Assembly: GCA_002381805.1 (NCBI GenBank)
Contig: DFXZ01000004.1
Span: 1,012,544-1,076,543 of the forward strand
Origin: Bdellovibrio sp. UBA4095
Lineage (GTDB): Bacteria; Bdellovibrionota; Bdellovibrionia; Bdellovibrionales; Bdellovibrionaceae
Direction: 5' to 3'
DNA length: 64,000 nt
Under the pieces are notes generated by a model. That model was not told where the DNA came from, did no database searches, and saw nothing but the letters and a program-made list of their open reading frames with translations. The position numbers and the translations under genes were made by a program. Position 1 is the first letter of the stretch. Every line of letters starts with the position of its first letter. Shown in pieces: positions 35,214 to 42,951 of this stretch.

Positions 35214-35903
35214 ATGAGTGACATAGGTTCATCATCTGGCTTTAAACCTTTAGGTCAGAAATTCATGCGTCCGCCAGAAGCTAAGCCCGAAGAAAAACTT
35301 CGGCAGGTTTCTGATATGTACGAGAAGCATTTCCTTCGCGAGATGATGAAGGCCATGCGTTCTACTGTGCATGAGAGCGGCTTCATTCAGCAGAATCAGG
35401 CAGAAAAGATTTTTCGCGAACAACTTGATGATCAATACGTAGATAAGTGGGGCGAAAAAGGCGGCATTGGTCTTTCTGATATGATCTACACGCAGCTCGT
35501 GGAAAAATTCGGCGTGCAAATGGGCATCAAGTCGGCAGTGGCAAAACCGCAAGGTCCGCTACCTCTTTCGGAAAAAGACAACTTTGCGGCGCAACCTTTT
35601 CAACACCCTGGAAAGAAAGAGGCGGTTTCTTATCGTATCGATAAAAAGCTGCCAGAGACTTCTGAAGTGAAAGCTCCTTGGGACGGTGTGCTCTTAGGTA
35701 AGAAAAATTTAGCCGACGATCAGACTCTGGTGGAGATCGGACACGACAATGGTCTAAGAAGTCAGTTGGTCTTTAAAGGCGGACTGTCTAATGTTTCGAC
35801 AGGGCAAAAACTGCAAGCTGGCGACACCCTTGGGTTTTTAAGTTCTGAAGCAAAATCGCTATATTGGACAGTTGAGCCTGGACCAGAAAGTGCCTCAGAA
35901 TGA
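35214..35903 (+). CDS. flgJ: FlgJ-type rod-binding protein with degenerate M23-like C-terminal domain
   Basis: A 229-residue protein. Residues about 25-105 match the FlgJ rod-binding/rod-cap domain (SDMYEKHFLREMMKAMRSTV, EKIFREQLDDQYVDKWGEKG, GIGLSDMIYTQLVEKFG). After a Pro-rich linker, residues 150-222 resemble an M23 (LytM) fold: KAPWDGVLLGKK, VEIGHDNGLRSQLVFKGGL, TGQKLQAGDTLGFL, SLYWTVEPG. The catalytic H-x-H and H/D zinc ligands are missing, so it is probably a non-cleaving wall-binding or activator domain. It replaces the glucosaminidase of enterobacterial FlgJ. The start (ATG 35214) has only a weak ribosome site. Confidence 0.78.
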   Translation: MSDIGSSSGFKPLGQKFMRPPEAKPEEKLRQVSDMYEKHFLREMMKAMRSTVHESGFIQQNQAEKIFREQLDDQYVDKWGEKGGIGLSDMIYTQLVEKFGVQMGIKSAVAKPQGPLPLSEKDNFAAQPFQHPGKKEAVSYRIDKKLPETSEVKAPWDGVLLGKKNLADDQTLVEIGHDNGLRSQLVFKGGLSNVSTGQKLQAGDTLGFLSSEAKSLYWTVEPGPESASE

Positions 35904-35904
35904 T

Positions 35905-35934
35905 TTGGAACAAACTGTCCCATTATGGTACTAT
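35905..35934 (+). promoter_or_regulatory. Possible sigma-70 promoter for flgM
   Basis: TTGGAA (35905-35910), 18 bases, then TACTAT (35929-35934); each box matches four of six consensus bases. A 7-bp hairpin GAGTGTT / AACACTC (35948-35965) lies in the presumed leader before the AGGAGG ribosome site of flgM. Confidence 0.3.
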
Positions 35935-35984
35935 GAAAAGAATTAAAGAGTGTTCTATAACACTCGTATAGCAGGAGGCTCTCC

Positions 35985-36320
35985 ATGAAAATTACACACA
36001 ACAAAGTTGGACAGAATTTGAATCTGACTGATTCGTCGAAGTCTGACAGAGCCAACAATATTGGAAGTAAAGGCGCTGGAGTTCCTGGTGCAGTTGATAA
36101 AGCAGGAGCTTTGCAATCATCAGGATTAGGAGAGTCTGCGCGAGTTGAACTTTCACCTCGGGCACAAGAAGCAAAAAAGATTAAAGAACTTGCGATGGCT
36201 GCGCCCGATGTTGATGAAGCAAAAGTTGCTAAGTTTAGAAAATTGATCGACGAAGGTAAATACAATATCGATGCGAAAGCGATCGCCGACAGAATGGTTG
36301 ACGAGCACTTGGATATGTAA
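35985..36320 (+). CDS. flgM: Anti-sigma-28 factor FlgM
   Basis: Holds the flagellar sigma-28 factor inactive until it is exported after hook completion. The 111 residues show the FlgM plan: a disordered Ser/Gly/Asn-rich N-terminal half, then RVELSPRAQEAKKIKELAMA, and the C-terminal sigma-binding helices VDEAKVAKFRKLIDEGKYNI and DAKAIADRMVDEHL. AGGAGG lies at the right distance. It precedes flgN, as in many flagellar loci. Confidence 0.87.
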   Translation: MKITHNKVGQNLNLTDSSKSDRANNIGSKGAGVPGAVDKAGALQSSGLGESARVELSPRAQEAKKIKELAMAAPDVDEAKVAKFRKLIDEGKYNIDAKAIADRMVDEHLDM

Positions 36321-36400
36321 TCGACGAGAGTCGATGAGTACTGCGGCGTAGGAGAGCGCCCAGTAAAGTTAATTTTTTATCCGCCTCGGCGGCATCAAGG

Positions 36401-36928
36401 ATGATGGACATGGACGCAACTGTAGAAAGAGCGTTTCAAAAACTAGAAGGAAATCTTGAAGAGCTGACAAAGATCTATCGCTCCCTTCTGGATCTTGTAA
36501 GAAAAGAAAAAGAACATTTACTCAAAGCTGACCGCGAAGCGCTCGATGAGAGCAACAAAGTCAAAGAAGACCTGTTGTTTAGATTAAGAGCTCAGGACTC
36601 TTTGCGCGCACGCTATGCAACCGAACTTGCAGCATTGGTCGGCGCAGATGTAGATAATCCTCGATTGCTAGAGCTTGCCCAAAAACTCGGCGGCACGCCT
36701 GCATCAGATAGATTGCGCGTTCAACACGCAGCCCTCGATCTATTAATCAAAAGAATCACCGAAATTAACAAAGATAACGAAGAACATACAAAGTCCGCTC
36801 TAAAAACTCTGAACGGAGCTTTGAACGAAGTAAAAGAAACTCTCTCAGGCAAAAAAACCTACGAGAAAAAAGGCCAATACAAAACAGGCCCTCAAGTTTC
36901 CGGCAACTTCGTAAGCAAAGAGGCATAA
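36401..36928 (+). CDS. flgN: FlgN-like flagellar export chaperone
   Basis: A 175-residue helical protein with coiled-coil potential over most of its length (FQKLEGNLEELTKIYRSLLD, LVRKEKEHLLKADREALDES). This fits the FlgN family that delivers the hook-filament junction proteins FlgK and FlgL to the export gate. The position between flgM and flgK supports the call. The Lys/Gly-rich C-terminus (KKTYEKKGQYKTGPQVSGNF) is unstructured. The exact start among three nearby ATGs (36401, 36404, 36410) is uncertain; AAGGA lies at 36396. Confidence 0.78.
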   Translation: MMDMDATVERAFQKLEGNLEELTKIYRSLLDLVRKEKEHLLKADREALDESNKVKEDLLFRLRAQDSLRARYATELAALVGADVDNPRLLELAQKLGGTPASDRLRVQHAALDLLIKRITEINKDNEEHTKSALKTLNGALNEVKETLSGKKTYEKKGQYKTGPQVSGNFVSKEA

Positions 36929-37011
36929 AAAAACGGAGCGCGAAGCGCACCGAAAGCGGCGGAGCGCAGGATGCGCCGGCCAGTGCAGAAAGCACCGAAA
37001 CGAGGATGGAT
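36929..37011. repeat. GC-rich tract with short direct and inverted repeats
   Basis: Right after flgN the base composition changes to G+C-rich motifs. GGAGCGC occurs twice (followed by GAAGCGC and by AGGATGCGCC), and GCACCGAAA occurs twice. It borders the long inverted-repeat element and may be part of the same mobile or structural unit. No coding sense was seen on either strand. Confidence 0.5.
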
Positions 37012-37182
37012 CTTTGAAATACTGAATAACTTTTTTAGCCCCGTGCGAGTTCCGCAGCGCGACCCAGCCCACAAAAACTCCACGGCCCAGCTAAAATCCC
37101 CGAGCCAGACAAACCCGCGAGCCCAACTCGCGCGAGGACTGTCCGAGCAAAGGGGCTAAAAAAGTTATTCAGTATTTCAAAG
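37012..37182. repeat. 171-bp element with perfect 31-bp inverted arms, between flgN and flgK
   Basis: Bases 37012-37042 (starting CTTTGAAATACTG, ending TTTTTTAGCCCC) are the exact reverse complement of 37152-37182. The arms are extended by a further 9-bp pairing, GTGCGAGTT (37043) with AACTCGCGC (37125), after an 18-base bulge. The inner 109 bases are rich in C and A on the plus strand and carry no credible gene. The right arm ends nine bases before the flgK ribosome site. It resembles a non-autonomous repeat (MITE or REP-like) or a large RNA hairpin. No target-site duplication was seen. Confidence 0.85.
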
Positions 37183-37201
37183 GACCGCCGAAGGAGACAA
37201 G

Positions 37202-38611
37202 ATGTCTAAAATTTCGGCCATGATGGATACCGGTAAGCGCTCTCTGATGAACTCTCAGACAGCCTTGCAAACAGTCGGTCATAACATCGCCAACAAGTCG
37301 ACGGAGGGGTTCTCTCGGCAACGTGTTGAATTGCTTTCTAATGTGCCTATTGGCGAAGGAAATCTGCAAATCGGTATGGGCGCCCGAGCCGGTGTCGTCA
37401 CTCGCGTAAACAATCCCTGGTTAGAAAAGCAAATTCAAAAAGAAGGCATGAACATGGGATTTCAAGATTCCCGTGCTGATGCTTTGGCGCGCGTAGAGCA
37501 AGTCTACAACGAACAGGCCAACAAAGGCTTAAACCAATACATGACGGACTTCTTTAACTCCTTCAGAGAGCTTTCAAATAATCCTGAAAGCTTGGCGTCA
37601 CGTACTATGGTTAGAGAGTCTGCCGTAGCTCTGGGAAAAGATTTTGGTAGGGTGGTCGGCCAACTACGTGGAGTCCAAGAAGACTTGGATGGTCAGATTA
37701 AAACAACTGTGGAAGAAGTGAATCAGATCTCCAAGGAGATTGCTTCTCTGAATGAGAAAATTCAAATCATTGAAGTTCAGAATACTCCTGCCAACGACGA
37801 GAGAGATCGTCGTGATCTCCTTTTGAAAAAACTCGGTGAGAAGATTGATATCTCCTGGGCAGAAGGTAAAGATGGCATGGTGACCGTCACCGCGGGGCGA
37901 ACCGCGATTCTGGTTTCTGGCGTTGGTTCGTCAGAGCTTTCCGCAAAACTTTCTGGGAATGGGGATCGTGTAGCCGTGTACTATATGGGATCTCCAGGGT
38001 CGCCAGCTAATATAACAGAACAAATTACTGGTGGCCGGATCGGTGGCGCTCTGGATGTGCGAGATCATGTGATCGAAGATCTTTTAGGTCACGTGGATAA
38101 GATGGCATACACCCTTTCGAAAGAAGTGAACAAGGCCCATATTGAAGGCTTCGACAAGTATGGAAAGTCCGGTGTTTTGTTCTTTGAAATGCCAGAAAGC
38201 CAAAAGGGTGCGGCAGCAAGTTTTTCGCTTAATAAAACAATCTATAATGATGTGAGCAAGATCGCAGCGGGTGTTCAGCCTGGTGCTCCTGGGGATAATA
38301 CTGTGGCGAACGTGATCTCAGCTTTGCAATACAAGCAGGTCATGGACGAAGGGACTTCGACTTTGGATGATTATTATAACACCCAAGTCGGTCAAATCGG
38401 TGCAGTCGTACAGCGAGCCATTAAGGCTCAAGAATCCCAAAAGAATGTGATTGGGCAATTAACTAATATTCGTGAGAGTATCAGTGGTGTCAGTTTGGAT
38501 GAAGAGACTACTAAGATGATCGAATTCCAGAAGACTTACGATGCCTCTGCGCGACTGATTAAAACCGCGGATGAAATGTTTGATACAGTACTAAGCTTGA
38601 AGAGACTTTAA
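37202..38611 (+). CDS. flgK: Flagellar hook-associated protein 1 FlgK
   Basis: First hook-filament junction protein. The 469 residues open with the hook/rod family helix DTGKRSLMNSQTALQTVGHN followed by IANKSTEGFSRQRVE. There is a long coiled region (IKTTVEEVNQISKEIASLNE) and the standard ending MIEFQKTYDASARLIKTADE. AAGGAGA is at the proper distance. It is smaller than the E. coli protein (about 547), with a reduced middle domain. It is followed by flgL after 13 bases. Confidence 0.92.
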   Translation: MSKISAMMDTGKRSLMNSQTALQTVGHNIANKSTEGFSRQRVELLSNVPIGEGNLQIGMGARAGVVTRVNNPWLEKQIQKEGMNMGFQDSRADALARVEQVYNEQANKGLNQYMTDFFNSFRELSNNPESLASRTMVRESAVALGKDFGRVVGQLRGVQEDLDGQIKTTVEEVNQISKEIASLNEKIQIIEVQNTPANDERDRRDLLLKKLGEKIDISWAEGKDGMVTVTAGRTAILVSGVGSSELSAKLSGNGDRVAVYYMGSPGSPANITEQITGGRIGGALDVRDHVIEDLLGHVDKMAYTLSKEVNKAHIEGFDKYGKSGVLFFEMPESQKGAAASFSLNKTIYNDVSKIAAGVQPGAPGDNTVANVISALQYKQVMDEGTSTLDDYYNTQVGQIGAVVQRAIKAQESQKNVIGQLTNIRESISGVSLDEETTKMIEFQKTYDASARLIKTADEMFDTVLSLKRL

Positions 38612-38624
38612 TAAGGAAAGTTAG

Positions 38625-39707
38625 ATGAGAATCGCAGATAAAATGGCTTTTAATCAAGTGAATCAGAATCTGACCAAGAACCGGTCGGATATGGCTGACT
38701 TGCAAAATCAAGCTGCGACTCAAAAGCGAATTAATAAGCCTTCTGATGATCCCTTGGCTTCGGCGCGGGTCTTGGCGGCTCGGACGGAAGAACGTGGAAA
38801 TTCGCAGTTTATTAAGAATATCAATAATGCTCGTTCTTTTCTGGAGTTCTCGGATCAGTCCCTTGGCGAACTTTCTGAAATCTTAGTTCGAGCTAAGGAA
38901 CTTGCGATCAGTCAGTCGAACGATGCCAGTGGAAATGAAGAAACACGTCTGGTAACGGCTTCTGAAGTCGAGCAGATCTATAACCAAGCAGTCCAAATCG
39001 GAAATCGAAAGCTTGGAGAGCGTTATATTTTTGGTGGTTATAAAACGCATAACAGTCCTTTCAGTCAGGATGGTGAGTATCGCGGTGACGATGGCGATAT
39101 GAAAATTCAGACTCAAAAGGATTCATTCGTTGCGATGAACATTCCCGGAAGCAAAGTATTCCTGGGAAAAGGGCTCGGCAACGATGGTATTGTAAGAGCT
39201 CGTGCTGAAACTCCAAAGAACGTTGAAGAGTTAAAAGACTTCAAACAGGAAGAGCTTAGACGAGCTGAAGAGAATCGCCTCGAAGAAGAGCAATTCCTGC
39301 AAACTCGTGGTCCGGCCTCAGTTCGTCGGCATAAGCATGCTGATAAAGTTGATCCTGTCACTGGATCGGGCGGATTAAATATTTTTACAGTCTTAAGGGA
39401 TCTCGAGGTTTCATTAAGAACGAATGATAAGCAGGGTGTGCAAGACTCCCTGGATACCTTGGACCAGGCCATCTCGCAGGTCGTGCTTTCACGCTCTGAA
39501 GTTGGGTCCAGAATCATGGCTATTGATAGCACCACAGAATCGTTGCACAAGGCTGTGGTCGATAATAAAGTTTCGGCCTCTCAACTCGAAGATGCTGATG
39601 CGTTCCAAGTTATTTCGGACATAAATAAGACTGATAGTACTCTAAAAGCGACTTTGGAGACTTCCGGCAAGCTTATTCAGGCAAGCCTTCTTGACTTTCT
39701 CCGATAA
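38625..39707 (+). CDS. flgL: Flagellar hook-associated protein 3 FlgL
   Basis: Second hook-filament junction protein, flagellin-like. At 360 residues it has the flagellin N-terminal motif RINKPSDDPLASARVLAART near residue 36. LGELSEILVRAKELAISQSN and LGERYIFGGYKTHNSPFSQD follow, and the C-terminal coiled coil ends SGKLIQASLLDFL. A charged insert (EELRRAEENRLEEEQFLQTR, about 205-225) enlarges the variable domain. Co-transcribed with flgK. Confidence 0.9.
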   Translation: MRIADKMAFNQVNQNLTKNRSDMADLQNQAATQKRINKPSDDPLASARVLAARTEERGNSQFIKNINNARSFLEFSDQSLGELSEILVRAKELAISQSNDASGNEETRLVTASEVEQIYNQAVQIGNRKLGERYIFGGYKTHNSPFSQDGEYRGDDGDMKIQTQKDSFVAMNIPGSKVFLGKGLGNDGIVRARAETPKNVEELKDFKQEELRRAEENRLEEEQFLQTRGPASVRRHKHADKVDPVTGSGGLNIFTVLRDLEVSLRTNDKQGVQDSLDTLDQAISQVVLSRSEVGSRIMAIDSTTESLHKAVVDNKVSASQLEDADAFQVISDINKTDSTLKATLETSGKLIQASLLDFLR

Positions 39708-39717
39708 AAATAATACC

Positions 39718-39744
39718 TACAGTTCCGCCAAATTTTACCGATAA
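39718..39744 (+). promoter_or_regulatory. Possible sigma-28 promoter of csrA
   Basis: TACA (39718-39721), 15 bases, then ACCGATAA (39737-39744). The flagellar sigma-28 consensus is TAAA-N15-GCCGATAA, so only one base differs in each box. It sits 24 bases before the csrA start. A sigma-28 promoter would make csrA a late flagellar gene. Confidence 0.4.
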
Positions 39745-39767
39745 CGACTGCAGCAAAAGGAGTTGTC

Positions 39768-39995
39768 ATGCTGGTTCTCACACGGAAGTTGGGTGAAAGC
39801 ATCGCTATCGATGACCACATTAAAATCAGAGTAGTTCAGATTAAGGGCAAGCAAGTTCGCCTCGGCATTGACGCCCCTAAAGACACTAAAATCCATCGCG
39901 AGGAAGTCTATGTCGCGATTCAGGAGCAAAATCAGCAGTCCGTTGATGTACCTGCCGATAAAACGCGCAGTGTAGCCAAATTATTGAAGCCCTAA
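39768..39995 (+). CDS. csrA: Translational regulator CsrA
   Basis: RNA-binding homodimer that blocks ribosome sites containing GGA. The 75 residues show the family core MLVLTRKLGESIAIDDHIKI then VVQIKGKQVRLGIDAPKDTK and IHREEVYVAIQEQN, with an extra tail of about 18 residues. AAAAGGAG precedes the ATG. It is placed between flgL and fliW, whose product antagonises CsrA; in such systems CsrA represses flagellin translation. Confidence 0.95.
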   Translation: MLVLTRKLGESIAIDDHIKIRVVQIKGKQVRLGIDAPKDTKIHREEVYVAIQEQNQQSVDVPADKTRSVAKLLKP

Positions 39996-40018
39996 AGGCG
40001 CCCAAGTCTGGGGCGCTT
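39996..40018 (+). terminator. Hairpin after csrA
   Basis: An 8-bp stem AGGCGCCC / GGGCGCTT (one G-T pair) with a 7-base loop, right after the csrA stop. The following sequence CGTCATACTTCTTT is only weakly T-rich, so termination may be partial and fliW may be read through. Confidence 0.5.
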
Positions 40019-40138
40019 CGTCATACTTCTTTAATTTTATTGAGTCTCCCTAGATTTAGGTCCAGATTTAGATATGGATTCACCCTGTTCGCAGCTTCGC
40101 GTGTCTAAAATAAAGGTGAACCTTTTCTGGAGGGATAG

Positions 40139-40666
40139 ATGATCATTTCGACATCAAGATTCGGCCAAGTTGAGCTGAAGCAAGAAGATGTTCTGACTTT
40201 TCCTGAAGGCCTTTTGGGCTTTAGCGATCTGCGAGAGTTTGTTCTTCTTGATGACCCAAATGATGAGATCTTTGCTTGGCTTCAGAGTTGTGAAGCCGCC
40301 GCTATTGCCTTCCCAGTCCTAGAGCCAGAGCTTTTTACTCAGCAGTACAAGGCAAATCTAACTAAAAGTGATATGGAAGCGTTAAAGCTTGTTGATCAAA
40401 GCAAGGCTCGCTATTTCTCAATCATTACGATTCCTGACGATCCAACTCAGATGACGGCTAATTTAAAAGCTCCAGTTGTGGTTAATATCGAAAAGAAAGT
40501 CGCTCGTCAGTGTGTTCTTCAAGACAACAACCTTGCGATTCGTGAACCAATTTTCACGAAGCTTCAGCAGCGTGTGGTTCAGAATCCAGCTGTGGCAATT
40601 AAGAATCAATCAACAGGAATTGATGTGGCCACCAAACTTCACGTGGTTAAAGAAGTCGAATTGTAA
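40139..40666 (+). CDS. fliW: Flagellar assembly factor FliW
   Basis: Binds flagellin and CsrA so that flagellin translation matches secretion. The 175 residues begin STSRFGQVELKQEDVLTFPE then GLLGFSDLREFVLLD, the standard FliW opening. MTANLKAPVVVNIEKKVARQ marks the second half. It is about 25 residues longer than Bacillus FliW at the C-terminus (LQQRVVQNPAVAIKNQSTGI...). The preceding ATG region has GGAGGGATAG. It is followed by a strong terminator. Confidence 0.92.
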   Translation: MIISTSRFGQVELKQEDVLTFPEGLLGFSDLREFVLLDDPNDEIFAWLQSCEAAAIAFPVLEPELFTQQYKANLTKSDMEALKLVDQSKARYFSIITIPDDPTQMTANLKAPVVVNIEKKVARQCVLQDNNLAIREPIFTKLQQRVVQNPAVAIKNQSTGIDVATKLHVVKEVEL

Positions 40667-40690
40667 TTAAAAAGATTATATTTATAAATG

Positions 40691-40720
40691 AAAAGAGGCT
40701 CGAAATTCGAGCCTCTTTTT
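40691..40720. terminator. Bidirectional terminator between fliW and rmuC
   Basis: A 14-bp stem AAAAGAGGCTCGAA / TTCGAGCCTCTTTT followed by TTTA on the plus strand; the A-run gives T-rich sequence on the minus strand. It separates the convergent genes fliW and rmuC. Confidence 0.9.
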
Positions 40721-41953
40721 TTATGTGACAGTGACTGCTTCAATTTGTGGTAAAGACTTTTCGGTTTTGGCGCCTAAACGCTTCAAATCCTCCACTTGAT
40801 CCATCAGATTGCCTCGCCCCTCGGAGACCTTCTTGATGACGTCCTCGTGGGCTTTCTGAGCAGCTCCCAGCTTTTCTCCGAGGTTCTGCAGGTCTTTTAA
40901 AAGTCCTGCGAACTTTTCGTAAAGTAAACCGCCGCGTTTGGCGATTTCAAGAGCATTCTTTTCTTGGCGATCTTGTTTCCAAAGGGCGGAGACGGTTCTT
41001 AATGTGGCCAACAATGTGGTCGGGCTGACGATGGCAACATTCTTTTCCCAAGCATACTGGAAGAGTTCCGGCTTCAGCTTGAATGCCAAAGCGAAGGCAG
41101 GTTCAAGAGGCATGAAAAGAATCACAAAGTCCGGCGAAATTAATTTTTCAGCGGCATGATATTTTTTCTCTGAAAGACCATCGATGTGCTTCTTTAGAGA
41201 CTCCACATGCAGTTTGCCGCACCGGTCTTGGTCTTCTAAGGACTCTGCAGAGGAATACTGTTCATAGGCAGTTAGGGTCATCTTGGAGTCGACAATGATG
41301 TGCTTGCTGTCTGGAAGGTTGACGATCACGTCGGGACGTAGAATCTGTCCGTCGTCACCACGCAAATCCATGTCGACACCTTGAACAATGTATTCCTCGC
41401 CTTTGCGTAGACCCGATCGCTCAAGAATATTTTCAAGGATAAGCTCGCCCCAGTTGCCTTGAGTTTTCGACTCGCCCTTAAGAGCTTTCGTCAAATTGTG
41501 GGTTTCAGCTGACATGACCTTATTCAGCTCCATCAGCTTGGTAAGCTCCCCTCGCAAGATGCCGCGTTCGGAGCGCTCCGTTGAATAGGTTTCTTCCACT
41601 TTTCTTTCGAAGTCTTTCAGCCTTTCTTTGAGTGGCTCCAGGACAGAGGAAATGTTCTTGTGATTCTGATCTGCGAATTTAACCGATTTTTCTTCAAAGA
41701 TTTTTTGAGCGGTCAGTTCAAACTGTACATTCATACGCTGAGCGAGTTCATCTTGCTGTTGGCGGGCTTCAAGCATCAGTCTTTTTTGCTCAGAGAGACC
41801 TTCTCCGAGAATATCGTTTTTCATTTGCAGCGTTTGGAGGTCCGACTTTAGCTGCATTTGTTCTGTGGTAAATTGAGCTTTCATTTTGAAATAGATCAGA
41901 AGACCTGAGATCAAGGCGCCGACAGCAAAAGCCAGTAAACAATAATAAATCAC
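40721..41953 (-). CDS. rmuC: RmuC-family DNA recombination protein
   Basis: RmuC proteins have an N-terminal membrane anchor, a coiled coil, and a PD-(D/E)XK nuclease-like domain, and they limit inverted-repeat rearrangements. I moved the start to GTG 41953 because AGGGAGG lies six bases upstream; the longer frame (42004) would place extra basic residues before the anchor. A transmembrane segment (YYCLLAFAVGALISGLLIYF) opens the protein. A coiled coil covers about 20-170. The nuclease-like core shows GNWGELILENILERSGLRKG, PDVIVNLPDSKHIIVDSKMT, FVILFMPLEPAF, and VAIVSPTTLLATLRTV. Confidence 0.88.
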   Translation of the reverse strand: MIYYCLLAFAVGALISGLLIYFKMKAQFTTEQMQLKSDLQTLQMKNDILGEGLSEQKRLMLEARQQQDELAQRMNVQFELTAQKIFEEKSVKFADQNHKNISSVLEPLKERLKDFERKVEETYSTERSERGILRGELTKLMELNKVMSAETHNLTKALKGESKTQGNWGELILENILERSGLRKGEEYIVQGVDMDLRGDDGQILRPDVIVNLPDSKHIIVDSKMTLTAYEQYSSAESLEDQDRCGKLHVESLKKHIDGLSEKKYHAAEKLISPDFVILFMPLEPAFALAFKLKPELFQYAWEKNVAIVSPTTLLATLRTVSALWKQDRQEKNALEIAKRGGLLYEKFAGLLKDLQNLGEKLGAAQKAHEDVIKKVSEGRGNLMDQVEDLKRLGAKTEKSLPQIEAVTVT

Positions 41954-42063
41954 GCGATTCCTCCCTGGATAGGTCCTTTTGCCCCTAGAAATTCCTTTGG
42001 TCACGAGAAAAAGAATCTGCTACAAATAGGCTCATATTCAACTCTAAACAATGCGATGCAAAA

Positions 42064-42951
42064 ATGAATTCAGCTATAAAATTAAAAAGTATTCTTCTCG
42101 CTTTTCGCCCTAAAACTCTGACGGCAGCACTGGTTCCATGTATCGCAGGAACAGCTCTGGTTCGAGCTATGGGCCTGGACTGGAACGGAGGCATCCTTTT
42201 TTACGCTCTAATGGCCTCTTTTCTTATCCAGATCGGAACGAATCTTGTGAACGATGCGGTCGACTTCAAGAAAGGTGCAGATACTGAAAAACGTATTGGT
42301 CCCCAGCGGATCACTCAGTCAGGAATTTTGGAAGCCAATCAAGTGATGCTTTTAGGTAGCCTTTGTTTCGGCCTGGCTGTTGTGTGTGGTGTTCCTCTAG
42401 TATTGCAGGGTGGTTGGGTCATTGTGGCTATCGGTCTGGCTTCCGTGTTAATGGGATATGCTTACACTGCAGGTCCCTTTCCTTTGGCCTATCTTGGCTT
42501 GGGTGATTTGTTCGTCATTTTATTTTTTGGCTTGCTCGCGGTCACGGGGATTGTCTTTCTGAATACGGGTGAATGGTACTCCGAAGCTTTGGTGTTGGGA
42601 TTGCAGATTGGATTCCACGCAACTGTTCTGATTGCTATCAACAACTTAAGAGATCGCGCGGGCGATCAGCTTGTTCAAAAAAAGACAATGGCGGTCCGCT
42701 TTGGTGTGCGATTTTCTAAGTGGGAAATTGCGTCCCTCAGTCTTCTGCCGTTTCTTATTAATGTTTACTGGTGGTTTGAAGGTTATAAGATTGCGGCAAT
42801 TCTTTCTTTGGGAGCTCTGCCACTTGCAGTCAAGCTTGTCAGAAATATATTCGCGAACGAACCAGGTCCTGTTTATAATAAATTTTTAGCACAGGCTGCA
42901 GCTCTGCATTTGCTCTTTGGGGTGCTCATAACGATTGGATTTGCCACTTGA
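42064..42951 (+). CDS. menA: 1,4-dihydroxy-2-naphthoate polyprenyltransferase MenA
   Basis: Inner-membrane enzyme that attaches the prenyl tail in menaquinone synthesis. The first Asp motif is GTNLVNDAVDFKKGADTEKR; the second is INNLRDRAGDQLVQKKTMAV, both intact. About eight membrane segments in 295 residues. PKTLTAALVPCIAGTAL is the usual MenA opening. It overlaps menC by four bases and leads a menA-menC-menE run. The other men genes (menF, menD, menB, menH) are not in this window. Confidence 0.92.
   Translation: MNSAIKLKSILLAFRPKTLTAALVPCIAGTALVRAMGLDWNGGILFYALMASFLIQIGTNLVNDAVDFKKGADTEKRIGPQRITQSGILEANQVMLLGSLCFGLAVVCGVPLVLQGGWVIVAIGLASVLMGYAYTAGPFPLAYLGLGDLFVILFFGLLAVTGIVFLNTGEWYSEALVLGLQIGFHATVLIAINNLRDRAGDQLVQKKTMAVRFGVRFSKWEIASLSLLPFLINVYWWFEGYKIAAILSLGALPLAVKLVRNIFANEPGPVYNKFLAQAAALHLLFGVLITIGFAT

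Noticed and set aside
34943..35221. A 92-residue frame overlapping the flgI stop and flgJ start
   Set aside because: The ATGA overlap with flgI is suggestive, but the residues are mostly Ser, Arg, Gln and Lys with no hydrophobic core or family likeness.
37012..37182. Insertion sequence or transposon
   Set aside because: No transposase frame, and no target duplication flanks the inverted arms; therefore reported only as a repeat.
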